DNA of 64,000 nt, from assembly GCF_030812195.1 (NCBI RefSeq), contig NZ_JAUSSF010000003.1:744001-808000 (forward strand), read 5' to 3'. The position numbers and the translations under genes were made by a program. The DNA comes from Chryseobacterium lathyri (GTDB lineage Bacteria; Bacteroidota; Bacteroidia; Flavobacteriales; Weeksellaceae). The notes beneath the pieces are model-generated. The model was not told where the DNA came from and did no database searches. It saw only the letters and a list, made by a program, of their open reading frames with translations. Every line of letters starts with the position of its first letter. Position 1 is the stretch's first letter. Below, piece by piece: positions 1 through 9,308 of the stretch.

Positions 1-348
1 TTAACAATCGTCCTCACTTCTCTGGACAATATTTTCATGAAAAATAAAAAACAGACCCTGATGCGGGCCAATTATTATCTGGCAGCTATCTTTGGACTTA
101 TCCATGGAATGGGTTTCGCGAATACAGCAAGAGTGATGATCGCCAAAAGCCAGAGTATCGCCATCCCGTTATTAGGCTTTAACATTGGGCTGGAATTGGG
201 ACAGATCGTTATTGTATGTGCCATTCTTATCCTTTTATTTATTTTGCTGAGCATTTTTAAGGTTAACAAAAAAGACTGGGTCCTGTTCGTATCTTCCGGA
301 GTGTTCGCATTGGCCTTAAAAATGACTTTGGAGAGAATTCCTTTTTAA
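1..348 (+). CDS. HupE/UreJ-like membrane protein, 5' truncated by window edge
   Basis: The reading frame is open from base 1, so the ATG at 37 is probably internal and the true start lies outside the window. The visible part is strongly hydrophobic, with about three membrane spans, and ends near KMTLERIPF. The segment FGLIHGMGFA followed by GFNIGLELGQ is the conserved core of the HupE/UreJ_2 family of small inner-membrane proteins, some of which are linked to nickel or cobalt supply. No urease or hydrogenase gene is in view, so the substrate is open. No terminator is obvious before the next gene at 416. Family confidence is good; function is unknown. Confidence 0.75.
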   Translation, partial: LTIVLTSLDNIFMKNKKQTLMRANYYLAAIFGLIHGMGFANTARVMIAKSQSIAIPLLGFNIGLELGQIVIVCAILILLFILLSIFKVNKKDWVLFVSSGVFALALKMTLERIPF

Positions 349-415
349 CTTTGAAACATTTCTAATTTTTCAACGACTTATTATTATCTTTGATAACTAT
401 TAAATCAATCCGGTA

Positions 416-2806
416 ATGAAATTAAAAGCAGCCCTACTTTCATTTTCTGTATTTGCATATACAGGCCTCACCGCACAAAACATTCAGAATAACCCTGGAA
501 GTAACCACGGAAACAGATTCGAACAGCTTGGGACTATTCTCCCGACTCCCAATATTTACAGAACAGCTTCAGGAGCTCCCGGCCAGGGATATTGGCAGAA
601 CAGGGCTGACTATGACATTACAGCTTATCTTGATGAAGATAAAAGAAATCTGAAAGGTTCAGAAACCATCACCTATTACAACAATTCTCCAGATAACCTG
701 GACTATATCTGGCTTCAGCTGGATGAAAATGAACAATCCACTGTAAAAAATGCAGGTTTTGCGTTTCCTTCTACTCTTCCGGCCTCTGCTAACGATCAGC
801 AGCTGAAACTTACTGAACTGCCTGAAAAAGATAATGGCTATGGTGTGAATCTGGAGAAAGTGACCGATGCTTCAGGAAATCCCCTGAAATATACGGTGAA
901 CAAAACGATGATGCGTATTGATCTGCCCAAAGCATTAAAGAAAGGAGAAAAGCTGGTCTTCAAAATAGACTGGAACTATAATATACCGAACAGAATCCAA
1001 ATGGGCGGCCGCGGAGGCTATGAAAATTTTGCCGAAGACGGAAACGATCTGTACACCATGACGCAATGGTATCCGAGAATGTGTGTATACAGTGATTTTC
1101 AAGGATGGCAGAACCACCAGTTCACAGGGCGTGGTGAATTTGCATTGGTGTTCGGAAATTTCAAAGTTTCAATGAATGTCCCTGCTGATCATATTGTAGG
1201 CGGAACCGGCGAATGTAAAAATTATGAGCAGGTTTTAACTCCAGACCAGATGGCAAGATACCGTAAGGCAGAAAATGCTACTGAACCCATAGAGATTGTA
1301 ACGCTGGACGAGGCAAAAAAAGCTGAAAAAAATCATTCTAAGCAAAGAAAGACATGGAATTTTGAAGCAACTGATGTAAGAGATTTCGCATGGACTTCAT
1401 CCAGAAAATTTGTCTGGGACGGAATGCGTGTCACAATTCCTGAAAACAACAATAAAGTGATGGCTATGAGTTTCTATCCAAAAGAAGCTTATGGTTTGTA
1501 CAGAAAATATTCAACAAAAGCGGTTGCCCATACCATCAAAACCTATTCTGAATTCACAATTCCCTACCCGTATCCCGTAGCACAGTCTGTAGAGGCAGCC
1601 AATGGAATGGAATATCCCATGATCTGTTTCAATTTCGGAAGAACTGAAAAGGACGGAACCTATTCTGAGGGAACCAAGAACGGAATGATCGGGGTAATAA
1701 TCCACGAGGTTGGGCACAATTTCTTCCCGATGATCATCAATTCTGATGAGAGGCAGTGGAGCTGGATGGATGAGGGATTAAATACATTTACTGAATATCT
1801 CACAGAGGAAAAATGGGATAATAAATTCCCTTCAAAAAGAGGTCCAGCCTGGACAATTACAGATTATATGAAGCTTCCTAAAGACCAGCTGGAGCCCATT
1901 ATGAGTAATTCTGAAAATATAATTCAATTCGGCCCGAATGCGTACTCAAAACCGGCTACCGGATTAAATATTCTTCGCGAAACGATTATGGGAAGAGAAT
2001 TATTCGATAAAGCTTTTAAAACATATGCAAAAAGATGGGCATTCAAACATCCCGAACCTGCAGACTTCTTCCGTACCATGGAAGATGCCAGCGGTGAAGA
2101 TCTCGACTGGTTCTGGAGAGGATGGTTCTACGGAACGGATCCTGTAGATATTGCAATTGATAAAGTAACTGTGGCTGTTCCGGATCTCAACACTCCCCCA
2201 AAGGCAGCCAAAGAGATAAAATATAATGTGGAAGAACCTATTCAGAACTCATTTGAAGATATTTCAAAGATCAGAAACAAAGAGGATAAAAATATTACAT
2301 TCTATGTAGATAAGGATAAAGATCTACAGGATTTTTATTACAGATATGACAGAGGCCAGGAGAAAGTAGATGCTGGTAAAGAATATACTGTAAAAACGGA
2401 AGCCGGTGTTCCTCTGGATGCCAAGGATAAAGAGAAATTCAAAAATCTTACAGGCTACCAGATCGATTTTGTCAACAAGGGAGGACTTGTAATGCCTATC
2501 ATTCTTGAATTTACGTTTGAAGACGGAACAAAACTGTATGACAAGTCATCTGCACAAATCTGGAGACAGAATGAAAAGAAGGTCTCCAAGACGTATTATT
2601 TTGATAAAAAAATCAAGTCGATACAGCTTGACCCAATGAGGGAAACCGCAGACATTGACACTTCCAATAATTTATGGAGCAGTAACGGTTCGGACAGCCA
2701 GGTTTCAAAATTTCAGTTGTTCAAACAAAAACAAGGAGCCGGTCCGGTAAGAGGAGGGGCCAACGGAAAAGTAAATCCGATGCAGGCTGCCGGAAAGAAA
2801 TCATAA
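416..2806 (+). CDS. Secreted M1-family zinc metallopeptidase
   Basis: 796 residues with a signal peptide (MKLKAALLSFSVFAYTGLTAQ). The M1 aminopeptidase signature is intact: HEVGH at residues 430-434, then 18 residues and the third zinc ligand E453 in WMDEG, so H430, H434 and E453 bind zinc and E431 is the catalytic base. The substrate-binding GxMEN-type motif appears as ANGMEYP, with Y replacing N, a variation seen in flavobacterial secreted M1 peptidases. The long C-terminal part is rich in charged residues and has no obvious type IX sorting tail. A -7-like TATCTTTG lies at 385-392, and a strong terminator follows at 2816. Likely role: periplasmic or surface breakdown of peptides for nutrition. 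Confidence 0.9.
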   Translation: MKLKAALLSFSVFAYTGLTAQNIQNNPGSNHGNRFEQLGTILPTPNIYRTASGAPGQGYWQNRADYDITAYLDEDKRNLKGSETITYYNNSPDNLDYIWLQLDENEQSTVKNAGFAFPSTLPASANDQQLKLTELPEKDNGYGVNLEKVTDASGNPLKYTVNKTMMRIDLPKALKKGEKLVFKIDWNYNIPNRIQMGGRGGYENFAEDGNDLYTMTQWYPRMCVYSDFQGWQNHQFTGRGEFALVFGNFKVSMNVPADHIVGGTGECKNYEQVLTPDQMARYRKAENATEPIEIVTLDEAKKAEKNHSKQRKTWNFEATDVRDFAWTSSRKFVWDGMRVTIPENNNKVMAMSFYPKEAYGLYRKYSTKAVAHTIKTYSEFTIPYPYPVAQSVEAANGMEYPMICFNFGRTEKDGTYSEGTKNGMIGVIIHEVGHNFFPMIINSDERQWSWMDEGLNTFTEYLTEEKWDNKFPSKRGPAWTITDYMKLPKDQLEPIMSNSENIIQFGPNAYSKPATGLNILRETIMGRELFDKAFKTYAKRWAFKHPEPADFFRTMEDASGEDLDWFWRGWFYGTDPVDIAIDKVTVAVPDLNTPPKAAKEIKYNVEEPIQNSFEDISKIRNKEDKNITFYVDKDKDLQDFYYRYDRGQEKVDAGKEYTVKTEAGVPLDAKDKEKFKNLTGYQIDFVNKGGLVMPIILEFTFEDGTKLYDKSSAQIWRQNEKKVSKTYYFDKKIKSIQLDPMRETADIDTSNNLWSSNGSDSQVSKFQLFKQKQGAGPVRGGANGKVNPMQAAGKKS

Positions 2807-2815
2807 AAACTAAAG

Positions 2816-2848
2816 AGGTTGTTTCAAATTTGAGACAACCTTTTTTTC
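2816..2848 (+). terminator. Rho-independent terminator of the M1 peptidase gene
   Basis: AGGTTGTTTC (2816-2825) pairs with GAGACAACCT (2832-2841), with one G-U pair and a six-base loop, followed by a run of T to 2848. Confidence 0.85.
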
Positions 2849-2910
2849 TTATAATGCAACATTTTACTGATTTGGCTAAAGTCAGTTTTCGATGTTCATT
2901 AAAAACATTA

Positions 2911-2978
2911 GGCGGGCTAAAGCCCACCCCTATTGAATTTTAAAAAAATATCTGTGTAATCCATGCGGTCTGCGGGAG
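2911..2978. repeat. Candidate dispersed intergenic repeat with imperfect palindrome
   Basis: GGCGGGCTAAAGCCCACC (2911-2928) forms a short hairpin with one mismatch, followed by CCTATTGAA and the unusual phrase ATCTGTGTAATCCATGCGG (2950-2968). It is much more GC-rich than the surrounding spacer, lies between two convergent genes and is non-coding. It resembles REP-like intergenic elements of Chryseobacterium. Only one copy is in this window, so repetition is an inference from general knowledge. Confidence 0.35.
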
Positions 2979-2995
2979 TTTTTCAAACAAGAAAA

Positions 2996-3694
2996 TTAAT
3001 TCAGATAAGCTTTTAAAGAATTTTTATACGTTCTCCCAAGCGGAAGTTTCTCTCCGTTTTTAAGATAAACATGAGCTGCATCATACGAACTGATATGGGA
3101 AGAAAGAACAATATATGATTTATGGATTCTGATAAATCCTAAGTTTTTAAATTTCTCTTCAAAATTAGACATCCGCTCAAGGATCATATATTTTTTCAGG
3201 CGGGTCACCAGAATAATATATTCCCCGAATCCCTGTACCCATTGTATATCATCCAGAAGAACTTTGTTCATCACATAATTGGATTTGAACATAATAAAGT
3301 CTTCCTTTTTCTGCTGTTCTGTAGAATTTCTGAACTGCAGGAAATCTTTCGCCTTATTGATCGCTTTTCTAAAGGTCTCAAAATCCACAGGCTTCACAAG
3401 ATAATGTACGACGTCAAGCTCAAAAGCTTTGACGGCATACTGAGTTTCCAGCGTGAGAAATATACACAATGGCTTGTAAGGCAACTGATGTAAAAGCTCA
3501 ATTCCATTGATATAAGGCATATTAATATCCAGAATTACCAGATCTACCCTGTTCTGCCTAAGATATCCCAATGCTTCTTCAGGATCCTGAAAAATCTTCA
3601 GCAGATTTACATCATCCATCTGCCCGCAATATTTTTGGATAAGCTGGAGCGCCGGATATTCATCATCTACACTTACGATCGTCAGGTTAGCCAT
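2996..3694 (-). CDS. LytTR-family response regulator
   Basis: 232 residues. The N-terminal receiver domain (about 4-120) has the acidic pair D10-D11, the phosphoacceptor D56 in VILDINMP and a conserved Lys in VKPVDFE. The C-terminal part (about 130-232) is a LytTR DNA-binding domain, with FIRIHKSYIV and LPLGRTYK typical of the family. The start codon overlaps the kinase stop (TAATG, one shared base), so the pair is translated together. It should be phosphorylated by that kinase and bind direct or inverted repeats upstream of targets. The nearest candidate target is the divergent DUF2490-citrate transporter unit, whose upstream region carries an inverted repeat at 4853-4872. Target assignment is inference. 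Confidence 0.92.
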   Translation of the reverse strand: MANLTIVSVDDEYPALQLIQKYCGQMDDVNLLKIFQDPEEALGYLRQNRVDLVILDINMPYINGIELLHQLPYKPLCIFLTLETQYAVKAFELDVVHYLVKPVDFETFRKAINKAKDFLQFRNSTEQQKKEDFIMFKSNYVMNKVLLDDIQWVQGFGEYIILVTRLKKYMILERMSNFEEKFKNLGFIRIHKSYIVLSSHISSYDAAHVYLKNGEKLPLGRTYKNSLKAYLN

Positions 3695-4797
3695 TACAGT
3701 TTAATTTTTAAAATAGTCTGATAGTCGTTCTCCGCAGGTTCGGATATAAAAGTATATTTTCCTGCATAGTTTTTTTCCAAAATATTGATCACCGCTTCAT
3801 TTCCCAGACCACTGTCATTCATATTCCCGACAAGATTTTTTTTCTTTGATACAGAATTTCGGATCTCAAACAAAAATTCCTGACCCTTTATTTTATAGGT
3901 GACATTGATATAACTTTCCGGTTCTATTCCCACCGCGGAATGCTTCAGGGCGTTTTCAAATAATGTGAGACATACGGAAGGCGGAATATCAATTAGTTCC
4001 AGCGTTTCTTGATCCTGGATATCGAAACTAATGTTCAGTACATTATTATATTTTAGCTGATACAGTCCTGCAAGAGATTTAATAGATGAAAACTCCTGGG
4101 CCATAGAAATTTTCTCTTTGCTGGTGTCATAAATCACATACTGAAGCAGTTTGCTGAGCTGCAAAATAGACTCTGAAGTATTTTCTGAAGGTTGGAAGCT
4201 TTTGGAATAAATATTATTAAGGGTATTCAGCAGAAAGTGAGGATTCATTTTAGATTTCAAAAGATCCAGATACAGCTGATCTTTTTCTTCGCCCAGATCT
4301 TTAAAATCCTCCTCAATAAGAAACTTATCTTTTGTAATTCCTAGAAACGAGGCAACAAGGATCACAATTCCCTGCGCCGTATATACATTGTACAGGAATT
4401 TTGTATTGGAAAGGTTCTCAGTAAAATTCATATGAAAAACCGTCGGCTGCAGCAGAATTCTGAAAAGACTCGAGACCAGAAAACTGATTAAGGCATAGAG
4501 AATAAACTCAGGATATTTGTTGGAAAGATAAAATTCCGGGACCAGATAAAAGTAGACGAGACTGTAAATTCCGACATTAAAAATAATGACCGATAAAACA
4601 CTCCAGATGAGTTCCGGGACATCCAGAAAGTAGTTTTCAGTAAAAAAAGTGATGATCAGGAAGATCAAAAGGAAAAAAACATGCTGAAACTTCAGCAAAA
4701 ATCCCCAGTGATAATCCATCAGTCTTCTCAAAACTTTCGCATTAAACAAAACCCTGAAAACCAACAATATAAATACAATATTTATAATTAAAAACAT
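3694..4797 (-). CDS. LytS-like sensor histidine kinase (His_kinase family PF06580)
   Basis: 367 residues. The N-terminal half (about 1-155) holds four or five membrane spans and no large periplasmic sensor domain. The phosphoacceptor is H187 in KMNPHFLLNTLNNI, the diagnostic box of the LytS/YehU type. The ATPase part follows with an N-box (LFENALKHS) and a glycine-rich loop (DSGLGNEAV). It is the first gene of a two-gene unit with the LytTR regulator. A -7 element TATATTTG reads on this strand at 4830-4823, 25 bases from the start. Signal unknown; sensing through the membrane domain is likely because no PAS, GAF or periplasmic loop is seen. Confidence 0.92.
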   Translation of the reverse strand: MFLIINIVFILLVFRVLFNAKVLRRLMDYHWGFLLKFQHVFFLLIFLIITFFTENYFLDVPELIWSVLSVIIFNVGIYSLVYFYLVPEFYLSNKYPEFILYALISFLVSSLFRILLQPTVFHMNFTENLSNTKFLYNVYTAQGIVILVASFLGITKDKFLIEEDFKDLGEEKDQLYLDLLKSKMNPHFLLNTLNNIYSKSFQPSENTSESILQLSKLLQYVIYDTSKEKISMAQEFSSIKSLAGLYQLKYNNVLNISFDIQDQETLELIDIPPSVCLTLFENALKHSAVGIEPESYINVTYKIKGQEFLFEIRNSVSKKKNLVGNMNDSGLGNEAVINILEKNYAGKYTFISEPAENDYQTILKIKL

Positions 4798-4852
4798 CTA
4801 AAAATTCCAATTTTCAATCTTTCAAATATACCATCTTTTTTCACCCATCATG

Positions 4853-4872
4853 CAGTTCACTGATAAAAACTG
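4853..4872. promoter_or_regulatory. Inverted repeat in the divergent kinase/DUF2490 promoter region
   Basis: CAGTT at 4853-4857 and AACTG at 4868-4872 form a perfect inverted repeat with a 10-base spacer, between the two divergent promoters (-7 elements TATATTTG at 4830-4823 minus and 4913-4920 plus). The position suits an operator for the LytTR regulator or another factor. The motif is short and could be chance. Confidence 0.35.
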
Positions 4873-4948
4873 TCATTGATTGAAAAATAAATCTGCGGCT
4901 GGTTCTTATAAATATATTTGAGACATCAGGATATTAACTCAATATTAC

Positions 4949-5644
4949 ATGAAAATTAAATTCAGATTAATCATCATTTTGATGCTGGGAATGATCCGGC
5001 TGGCCAACGCACAAAGCCGCGACAACTACAATATGTGGTTCCAGTATCTGATGTCTGCAAAACTGACAGATAAAAGCACACTGACTGCCTTATCCCAATA
5101 CCGTTCTTTTGATCTTGCATATGATACAAGGCTTTTTCTGATTTCTGCCTATGTAGATTATGAAATAGCCAATGAAGTGAAACCTGCTGCCGGATTCATG
5201 TTCCTGGTTCTGGATTCTTATAAATCTGACAATTCAAAAAAAGAACGGTATGAAAAAAGACCTTTCCAGCAAGTGACCTTGGGAGGCAATATCGGACGAA
5301 CTTCTGTCTCGCACCGTTTCCGTGTGGAAGAGCGGTTTATAAGCAATCCTGATGAATTCATCGTCCGGCTCCGTTATCTTATTTCCCTGAAAATTCCTTT
5401 TAACAGGGTAGGAGAAAAAGAAAAGCTGTATGGCATTCTGAAAAATGAACTAAGGATGAATGTCGTAAAAGAAGATCCCTTTGACAGTAACCGTTTAACA
5501 GCCGGGCTTGGAATGAAAGTCGGAAAAAATTCAGCTATTGAAGTTGCTTTTATCAATCAGCTGGAGACTGGATCTACAAGTAATTACGGTTATATCGGCT
5601 ACAGAAACAGTTTCGACTGGAGAAAGAAAAACAAAAATAAATAA
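4949..5644 (+). CDS. DUF2490 outer-membrane protein
   Basis: 231 residues with a signal peptide ending at ANAQ. The mature part (DNYNMWFQYLMSAKLTDK, then alternating strands and a terminal GYIGYRNSFDW) matches the DUF2490 family of predicted outer-membrane beta-barrels of Bacteroidota. The biochemical role of the family is unknown. The gene ends only 15 bases before the citrate-type transporter, so the two are probably co-transcribed from the -7 element TATATTTG at 4913-4920, and an outer-membrane role in organic-acid uptake is a reasonable guess from context. The last residues are Lys/Asn rich. Confidence 0.8.
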   Translation: MKIKFRLIIILMLGMIRLANAQSRDNYNMWFQYLMSAKLTDKSTLTALSQYRSFDLAYDTRLFLISAYVDYEIANEVKPAAGFMFLVLDSYKSDNSKKERYEKRPFQQVTLGGNIGRTSVSHRFRVEERFISNPDEFIVRLRYLISLKIPFNRVGEKEKLYGILKNELRMNVVKEDPFDSNRLTAGLGMKVGKNSAIEVAFINQLETGSTSNYGYIGYRNSFDWRKKNKNK

Positions 5645-5659
5645 CTATAAAAATCATCT

Positions 5660-6946
5660 ATGCTTACTTTCCTTGGATTCCTCATGATTCTGATCTTCAT
5701 GGTTCTGATCATGAACAAAAAAATGACTCCGCTTACTGCATTGATCATCGTTCCTGTAACCGTAGCTCTCTTTGCAGGTTTTGGCCCTGAACTGGGAGGA
5801 ATGATGAAAAACGGTGTTAAAGAAATAGCCCTCACCGGTGTTATGCTCATCTTTGCCATCCTGTATTTCAGTCTGATGATCGATACCGGGCTTTTTGAAC
5901 CCCTGGTAAATATTATCTTGAAGGCCGTTGGGGACAACCCCATTAAAACAACAATAGGAACCGCTATCCTTACCACATTGGTATCCCTGGACGGCGACGG
6001 TTCCTCCACTTATTTAATTGTCGTAGCTGCAATGCTTCCTTTGTATAAAAAACAGGGCATGAATCCGCTGATCCTTACCTGCATTATTATGCTTGCCGGG
6101 CAAATCATGAATATCCTCCCTTGGGGCGGACCTACTGCAAGGGTAATGAGTTCTCTGAAACTTGGACACACAGAAATTTTTGTTCCTATGATTCCGATTA
6201 TGGCTATCGGTATCCTGTGGGTGATATTCGTTGCCTACATTTTAGGCAGAAGAGAAAAAATAAGAATTGCCAAACATGGAAAATTCACCAATTATAACAG
6301 CAATGATATCATCGGTGAAGTAGACCTTAAGCTGAGACGCCCAAAACTTATCCTGATCAACCTGTCTCTCACGACAGCTCTTTTGGTGGTAATGATCCTG
6401 GATATTGTTCCTTTGGGTATTGCCTTTATGATTGCCTTCTGTATTGCTTCCATTATTAATTACCCTAAATTAAAAGATCAGCAGAAAATAATTTCCAAAC
6501 ATGCAGGAAATGCTTTATCAGTTGCCGGAATGATTTTCGGGGCAGGAATTTTCACCGGGATTCTGAATGGCTCAGGCATTATGCAGGCGATGGGAAACAG
6601 CATGATAGAAATAATCCCCAAAAGCTGGGGAGGATATATGAATATCGTTACCGCCGTATTCAGTATTCCATTTACTTTCTTCTTATCCAATGATGCTTAT
6701 TATTTTGGAATTTTACCTATTATCGTTGCTACCGGACATCAGCTGGGAATTTCACCGGAAATACTTGGGAGAGCCAGCCTTATCGGCCAGGGATCGCATC
6801 TGCTGAGTCCCCTGGTTCCATCTACCTATTTATTAGTTTCATTGGCAGGTGTAGAATTTTCGGACCATTTGAAATATACTTTAAAATGGGCTTTGGGATC
6901 TTCCATTGTAATGCTGTTGGCAGGACTGATTCTCGGAGTTATCTGA
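5660..6946 (+). CDS. CitMHS-family citrate-type transporter
   Basis: 428 residues, about 11-12 membrane spans. Features of the CitMHS (metal-citrate:proton symporter) family are present: KKMTPLTALIIVPV near the N-terminus, LVSLDGDGSSTYLIV around residue 112, ILPWGGPTAR near 154, and SNDAYYFGILPII in the C-terminal half. Bacillus members import citrate complexed to Mg2+ or Ca2+; which acid or metal is used here cannot be read from sequence. Directly downstream of the DUF2490 gene and next to a LytS/LytR-type two-component system, it may be regulated by that system. No clear terminator follows. Confidence 0.88.
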   Translation: MLTFLGFLMILIFMVLIMNKKMTPLTALIIVPVTVALFAGFGPELGGMMKNGVKEIALTGVMLIFAILYFSLMIDTGLFEPLVNIILKAVGDNPIKTTIGTAILTTLVSLDGDGSSTYLIVVAAMLPLYKKQGMNPLILTCIIMLAGQIMNILPWGGPTARVMSSLKLGHTEIFVPMIPIMAIGILWVIFVAYILGRREKIRIAKHGKFTNYNSNDIIGEVDLKLRRPKLILINLSLTTALLVVMILDIVPLGIAFMIAFCIASIINYPKLKDQQKIISKHAGNALSVAGMIFGAGIFTGILNGSGIMQAMGNSMIEIIPKSWGGYMNIVTAVFSIPFTFFLSNDAYYFGILPIIVATGHQLGISPEILGRASLIGQGSHLLSPLVPSTYLLVSLAGVEFSDHLKYTLKWALGSSIVMLLAGLILGVI

Positions 6947-7038
6947 TTCTATTTCATATTGAATTAAGGTTAATTATCATTATATTTCGGATGTATAAAT
7001 AAACTACAGGTTATGTACGGACCGCATATTTTTTTCAG

Positions 7039-8259
7039 ATGAACTTTTTTGAAACAAGAAAAACATTCACCGGAAGGTATTTAAAAAATCTTACCTTATA
7101 TGTATTTGCCGCAATTATCGGTGGAGTGCTCACAGGATATTATGCCCCTGAAGCAAGCATTCAGCTGGGAATTGTAAGCCGGTATTTTTTCATGGTTCTG
7201 GAAATACTGATCCTTCCGATTATTTTCATGGCGATCATGTATGGAATCTGCCAGCTTTCCGGGCTCAGAAATGCGAGCAGCATCGTTTGGAAGACCATTC
7301 TGTACTTCCTGATCATCAGTTCGGTGGCTATTATTTTAGGATTTATCTTTGGTTTTGCTATAAAACCGGGAGCCGATACCGGAATTGATACAGTGAAAAT
7401 CAGTAAATCTCTTCCCAAAACATTTGAGATCAACGATACCAGTGTATCCGGTACTCTGTATCTCAATAGACATGGCATTTTTCTTATTGTTTCTATTCTG
7501 GCCGGGATTTTTATGAATCTTTCCAGGGCAAGAGAAAAGTTTCTGAATATATTAGATTATGGCCTTAAGATTTTTTATACAGTGATCAAATATCTGTATC
7601 TGATTCTTCCCATCATTATTTTCTGCAATATCGCGTATGGAATTGCGGTATATGGCATCAATACTCTTCTTCCGCTCAGTAAGGTTGTTGCAACAGTATA
7701 TCTGGCTGATATTGTCTTTATCTTTGGGATTTTAGGAATTGTATCCTATCTGTTCAAAATACGGCTTTGGAAATTTCTGCTTGATTTAAAGGAAGAAATT
7801 ATCCTGGTCATTACTACATCAAGCTCCAAAACAGCTTTTCCGCTAATCTTTGAAAAAATGGAGTCCGAAGGATACAGCAGAAAAATTTTGAGGTTTGTGA
7901 TTCCTTTAGGGTATAATTTTAATCTTTCCGGAGCCTGTATTTACATTTCTGTGACGTGCTGCTTTCTTATCCAGTTTTATAATATTTCTTTAACTGTGAC
8001 CGATTATCTGTGGCTTTTCGTTATTATTTCCATCACATCAAAAACGGCATCGGGAGTTCCGGGCTCAGGATTCCTGGCTCTTATTTTCACGTTGAACAGG
8101 TTCGGGAAAATTCCTTTAACGGATATTGCTCTTCTTTATAGTGTAGACCGTTTTATGAATGAGGCGAGATCAGTTACCAACTTTATCAGCATTGCTGTTT
8201 CCGGGGCGGTGATCTCGAAGATCAGTCAAAATCAGAAAAATAAGATTGATTCTGTATGA
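7039..8259 (+). CDS. DctA-like dicarboxylate:cation symporter (DAACS family)
   Basis: 406 residues, about eight membrane spans plus two re-entrant loops. SSSKTAFP corresponds to the HP1 serine-rich tip, ASGVPGSGF to HP2, and DRFMNEARSVTNF to TM8 of the SLC1 fold. TM8 reads like C4-dicarboxylate carriers (DctA) rather than glutamate carriers, because the Asp that binds the substrate amino group is replaced. The TM7 cation motif NMDGT/NLDGT reads NLSGA, losing an Asp that coordinates a cation in characterised members. Import of a C4-dicarboxylate is likely, but coupling may differ. It follows the citrate-type transporter on the same strand 92 bases away, probably with its own promoter. Confidence 0.85.
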   Translation: MNFFETRKTFTGRYLKNLTLYVFAAIIGGVLTGYYAPEASIQLGIVSRYFFMVLEILILPIIFMAIMYGICQLSGLRNASSIVWKTILYFLIISSVAIILGFIFGFAIKPGADTGIDTVKISKSLPKTFEINDTSVSGTLYLNRHGIFLIVSILAGIFMNLSRAREKFLNILDYGLKIFYTVIKYLYLILPIIIFCNIAYGIAVYGINTLLPLSKVVATVYLADIVFIFGILGIVSYLFKIRLWKFLLDLKEEIILVITTSSSKTAFPLIFEKMESEGYSRKILRFVIPLGYNFNLSGACIYISVTCCFLIQFYNISLTVTDYLWLFVIISITSKTASGVPGSGFLALIFTLNRFGKIPLTDIALLYSVDRFMNEARSVTNFISIAVSGAVISKISQNQKNKIDSV

Positions 8260-8329
8260 TCGAAAAGAAGAAGGTTGATATCGGGTTTGTAACTTTTTGA
8301 GAATCAGAAATACTTATTAATAAAAAATC

Positions 8330-9049
8330 ATGAAAACATTTCTTGTTCTTTTATTGGTAAGCAGCATTAATTTATTTTCGCAAAAACTGCTCACACCAAG
8401 TAACAGCAATATTGATCCCAAGTTGATAAAAGATGAAACATCAGAAGCGGTCTGGTATGCTGAAAATGCAGGAACAAAAATAGAGATTGGAAACATTATT
8501 ACAGAACTCAAAAAATTAAACAAAACGGATCTTCTCATCAAAACTACCGTAAAGCTAAAGCAGGCACCGGATGCCAAGTGGATAGATTCTACCATCGTAA
8601 AAACTGCTAATTTCCAGCCAGTCTATCATTCGTCTTTTAATATGATGAGGGATATGGTTCTGAAATCCGGCAAGACAAAAGTAACCGGCTATTATCTGGA
8701 TAAAAAATCTCAGAAAAAAGACCTTATCGAAATGGATGCTGCAGATTATTTTGACAGCAGCAGCTATCCTATGCTGATCAGGTTTTCTCCCCTGAAAGAA
8801 AATTATACTGCTGATCTCTCTATTTTCGATTATAACCCGGATGCTAAGAAAGGACTTATAAAAGCCTATATACTGGACGTAAAGAAAACAGATTACAACG
8901 GAAAAAAAGTATGGGCTGTAAAAACAACCGATGATATCAAAGATAAGACAACGATTGTTACTTATCACATAGATACCGAAACCAGAAGGATCCTGAAACA
9001 GGATATTGACCTCGGCGGTAGAAAAATGATATTGGAAACCATTCAATAA
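8330..9049 (+). CDS. Secreted protein of unknown function, DUF3108-like
   Basis: 239 residues with a signal peptide (MKTFLVLLLVSSINLFSQ). The mature part has alternating strands with YHIDTETRRILKQDIDLGGRKM near the C-terminus, similar in style to DUF3108/LolA-like periplasmic proteins in which an antiparallel sheet ends in a reporter-like segment. I do not recognise a specific function. No cysteines or catalytic motifs are evident. Stand-alone gene with a terminator at 9061. Confidence 0.6.
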   Translation: MKTFLVLLLVSSINLFSQKLLTPSNSNIDPKLIKDETSEAVWYAENAGTKIEIGNIITELKKLNKTDLLIKTTVKLKQAPDAKWIDSTIVKTANFQPVYHSSFNMMRDMVLKSGKTKVTGYYLDKKSQKKDLIEMDAADYFDSSSYPMLIRFSPLKENYTADLSIFDYNPDAKKGLIKAYILDVKKTDYNGKKVWAVKTTDDIKDKTTIVTYHIDTETRRILKQDIDLGGRKMILETIQ

Positions 9050-9060
9050 TAGACCTGAAA

Positions 9061-9088
9061 AGTTTACCGTAATGGTAAGCTTTTTCTT
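9061..9088 (+). terminator. Terminator after the DUF3108-like gene
   Basis: AGTTTACC (9061-9068) pairs with GGTAAGCT (9074-9081), with one wobble pair, followed by T-rich sequence. Confidence 0.7.
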
Positions 9089-9308
9089 TTTAATGTTCAA
9101 TCCAAAATGATAAAACCTTCGTACTCCCTTGTTACAAAACACTCATTAAACAACTGATAATCAAAATACAAAATCCATAAATAAATCTACAAACAGTGTA
9201 TAATCTGATCATAAAATTTTTTATCTTTGATATCACTTATCACACCAATGGTCAAAATCCTGATTGACACTAAATGTTCAGGAATGTAGAACCAACACAA
9301 TATTATTT

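Noticed and set aside
4853..4872. Classic LytTR direct-repeat boxes before the citrate transporter
   Set aside because: Only a short inverted repeat was found; no consensus direct repeats with 12-13-base spacing are visible.
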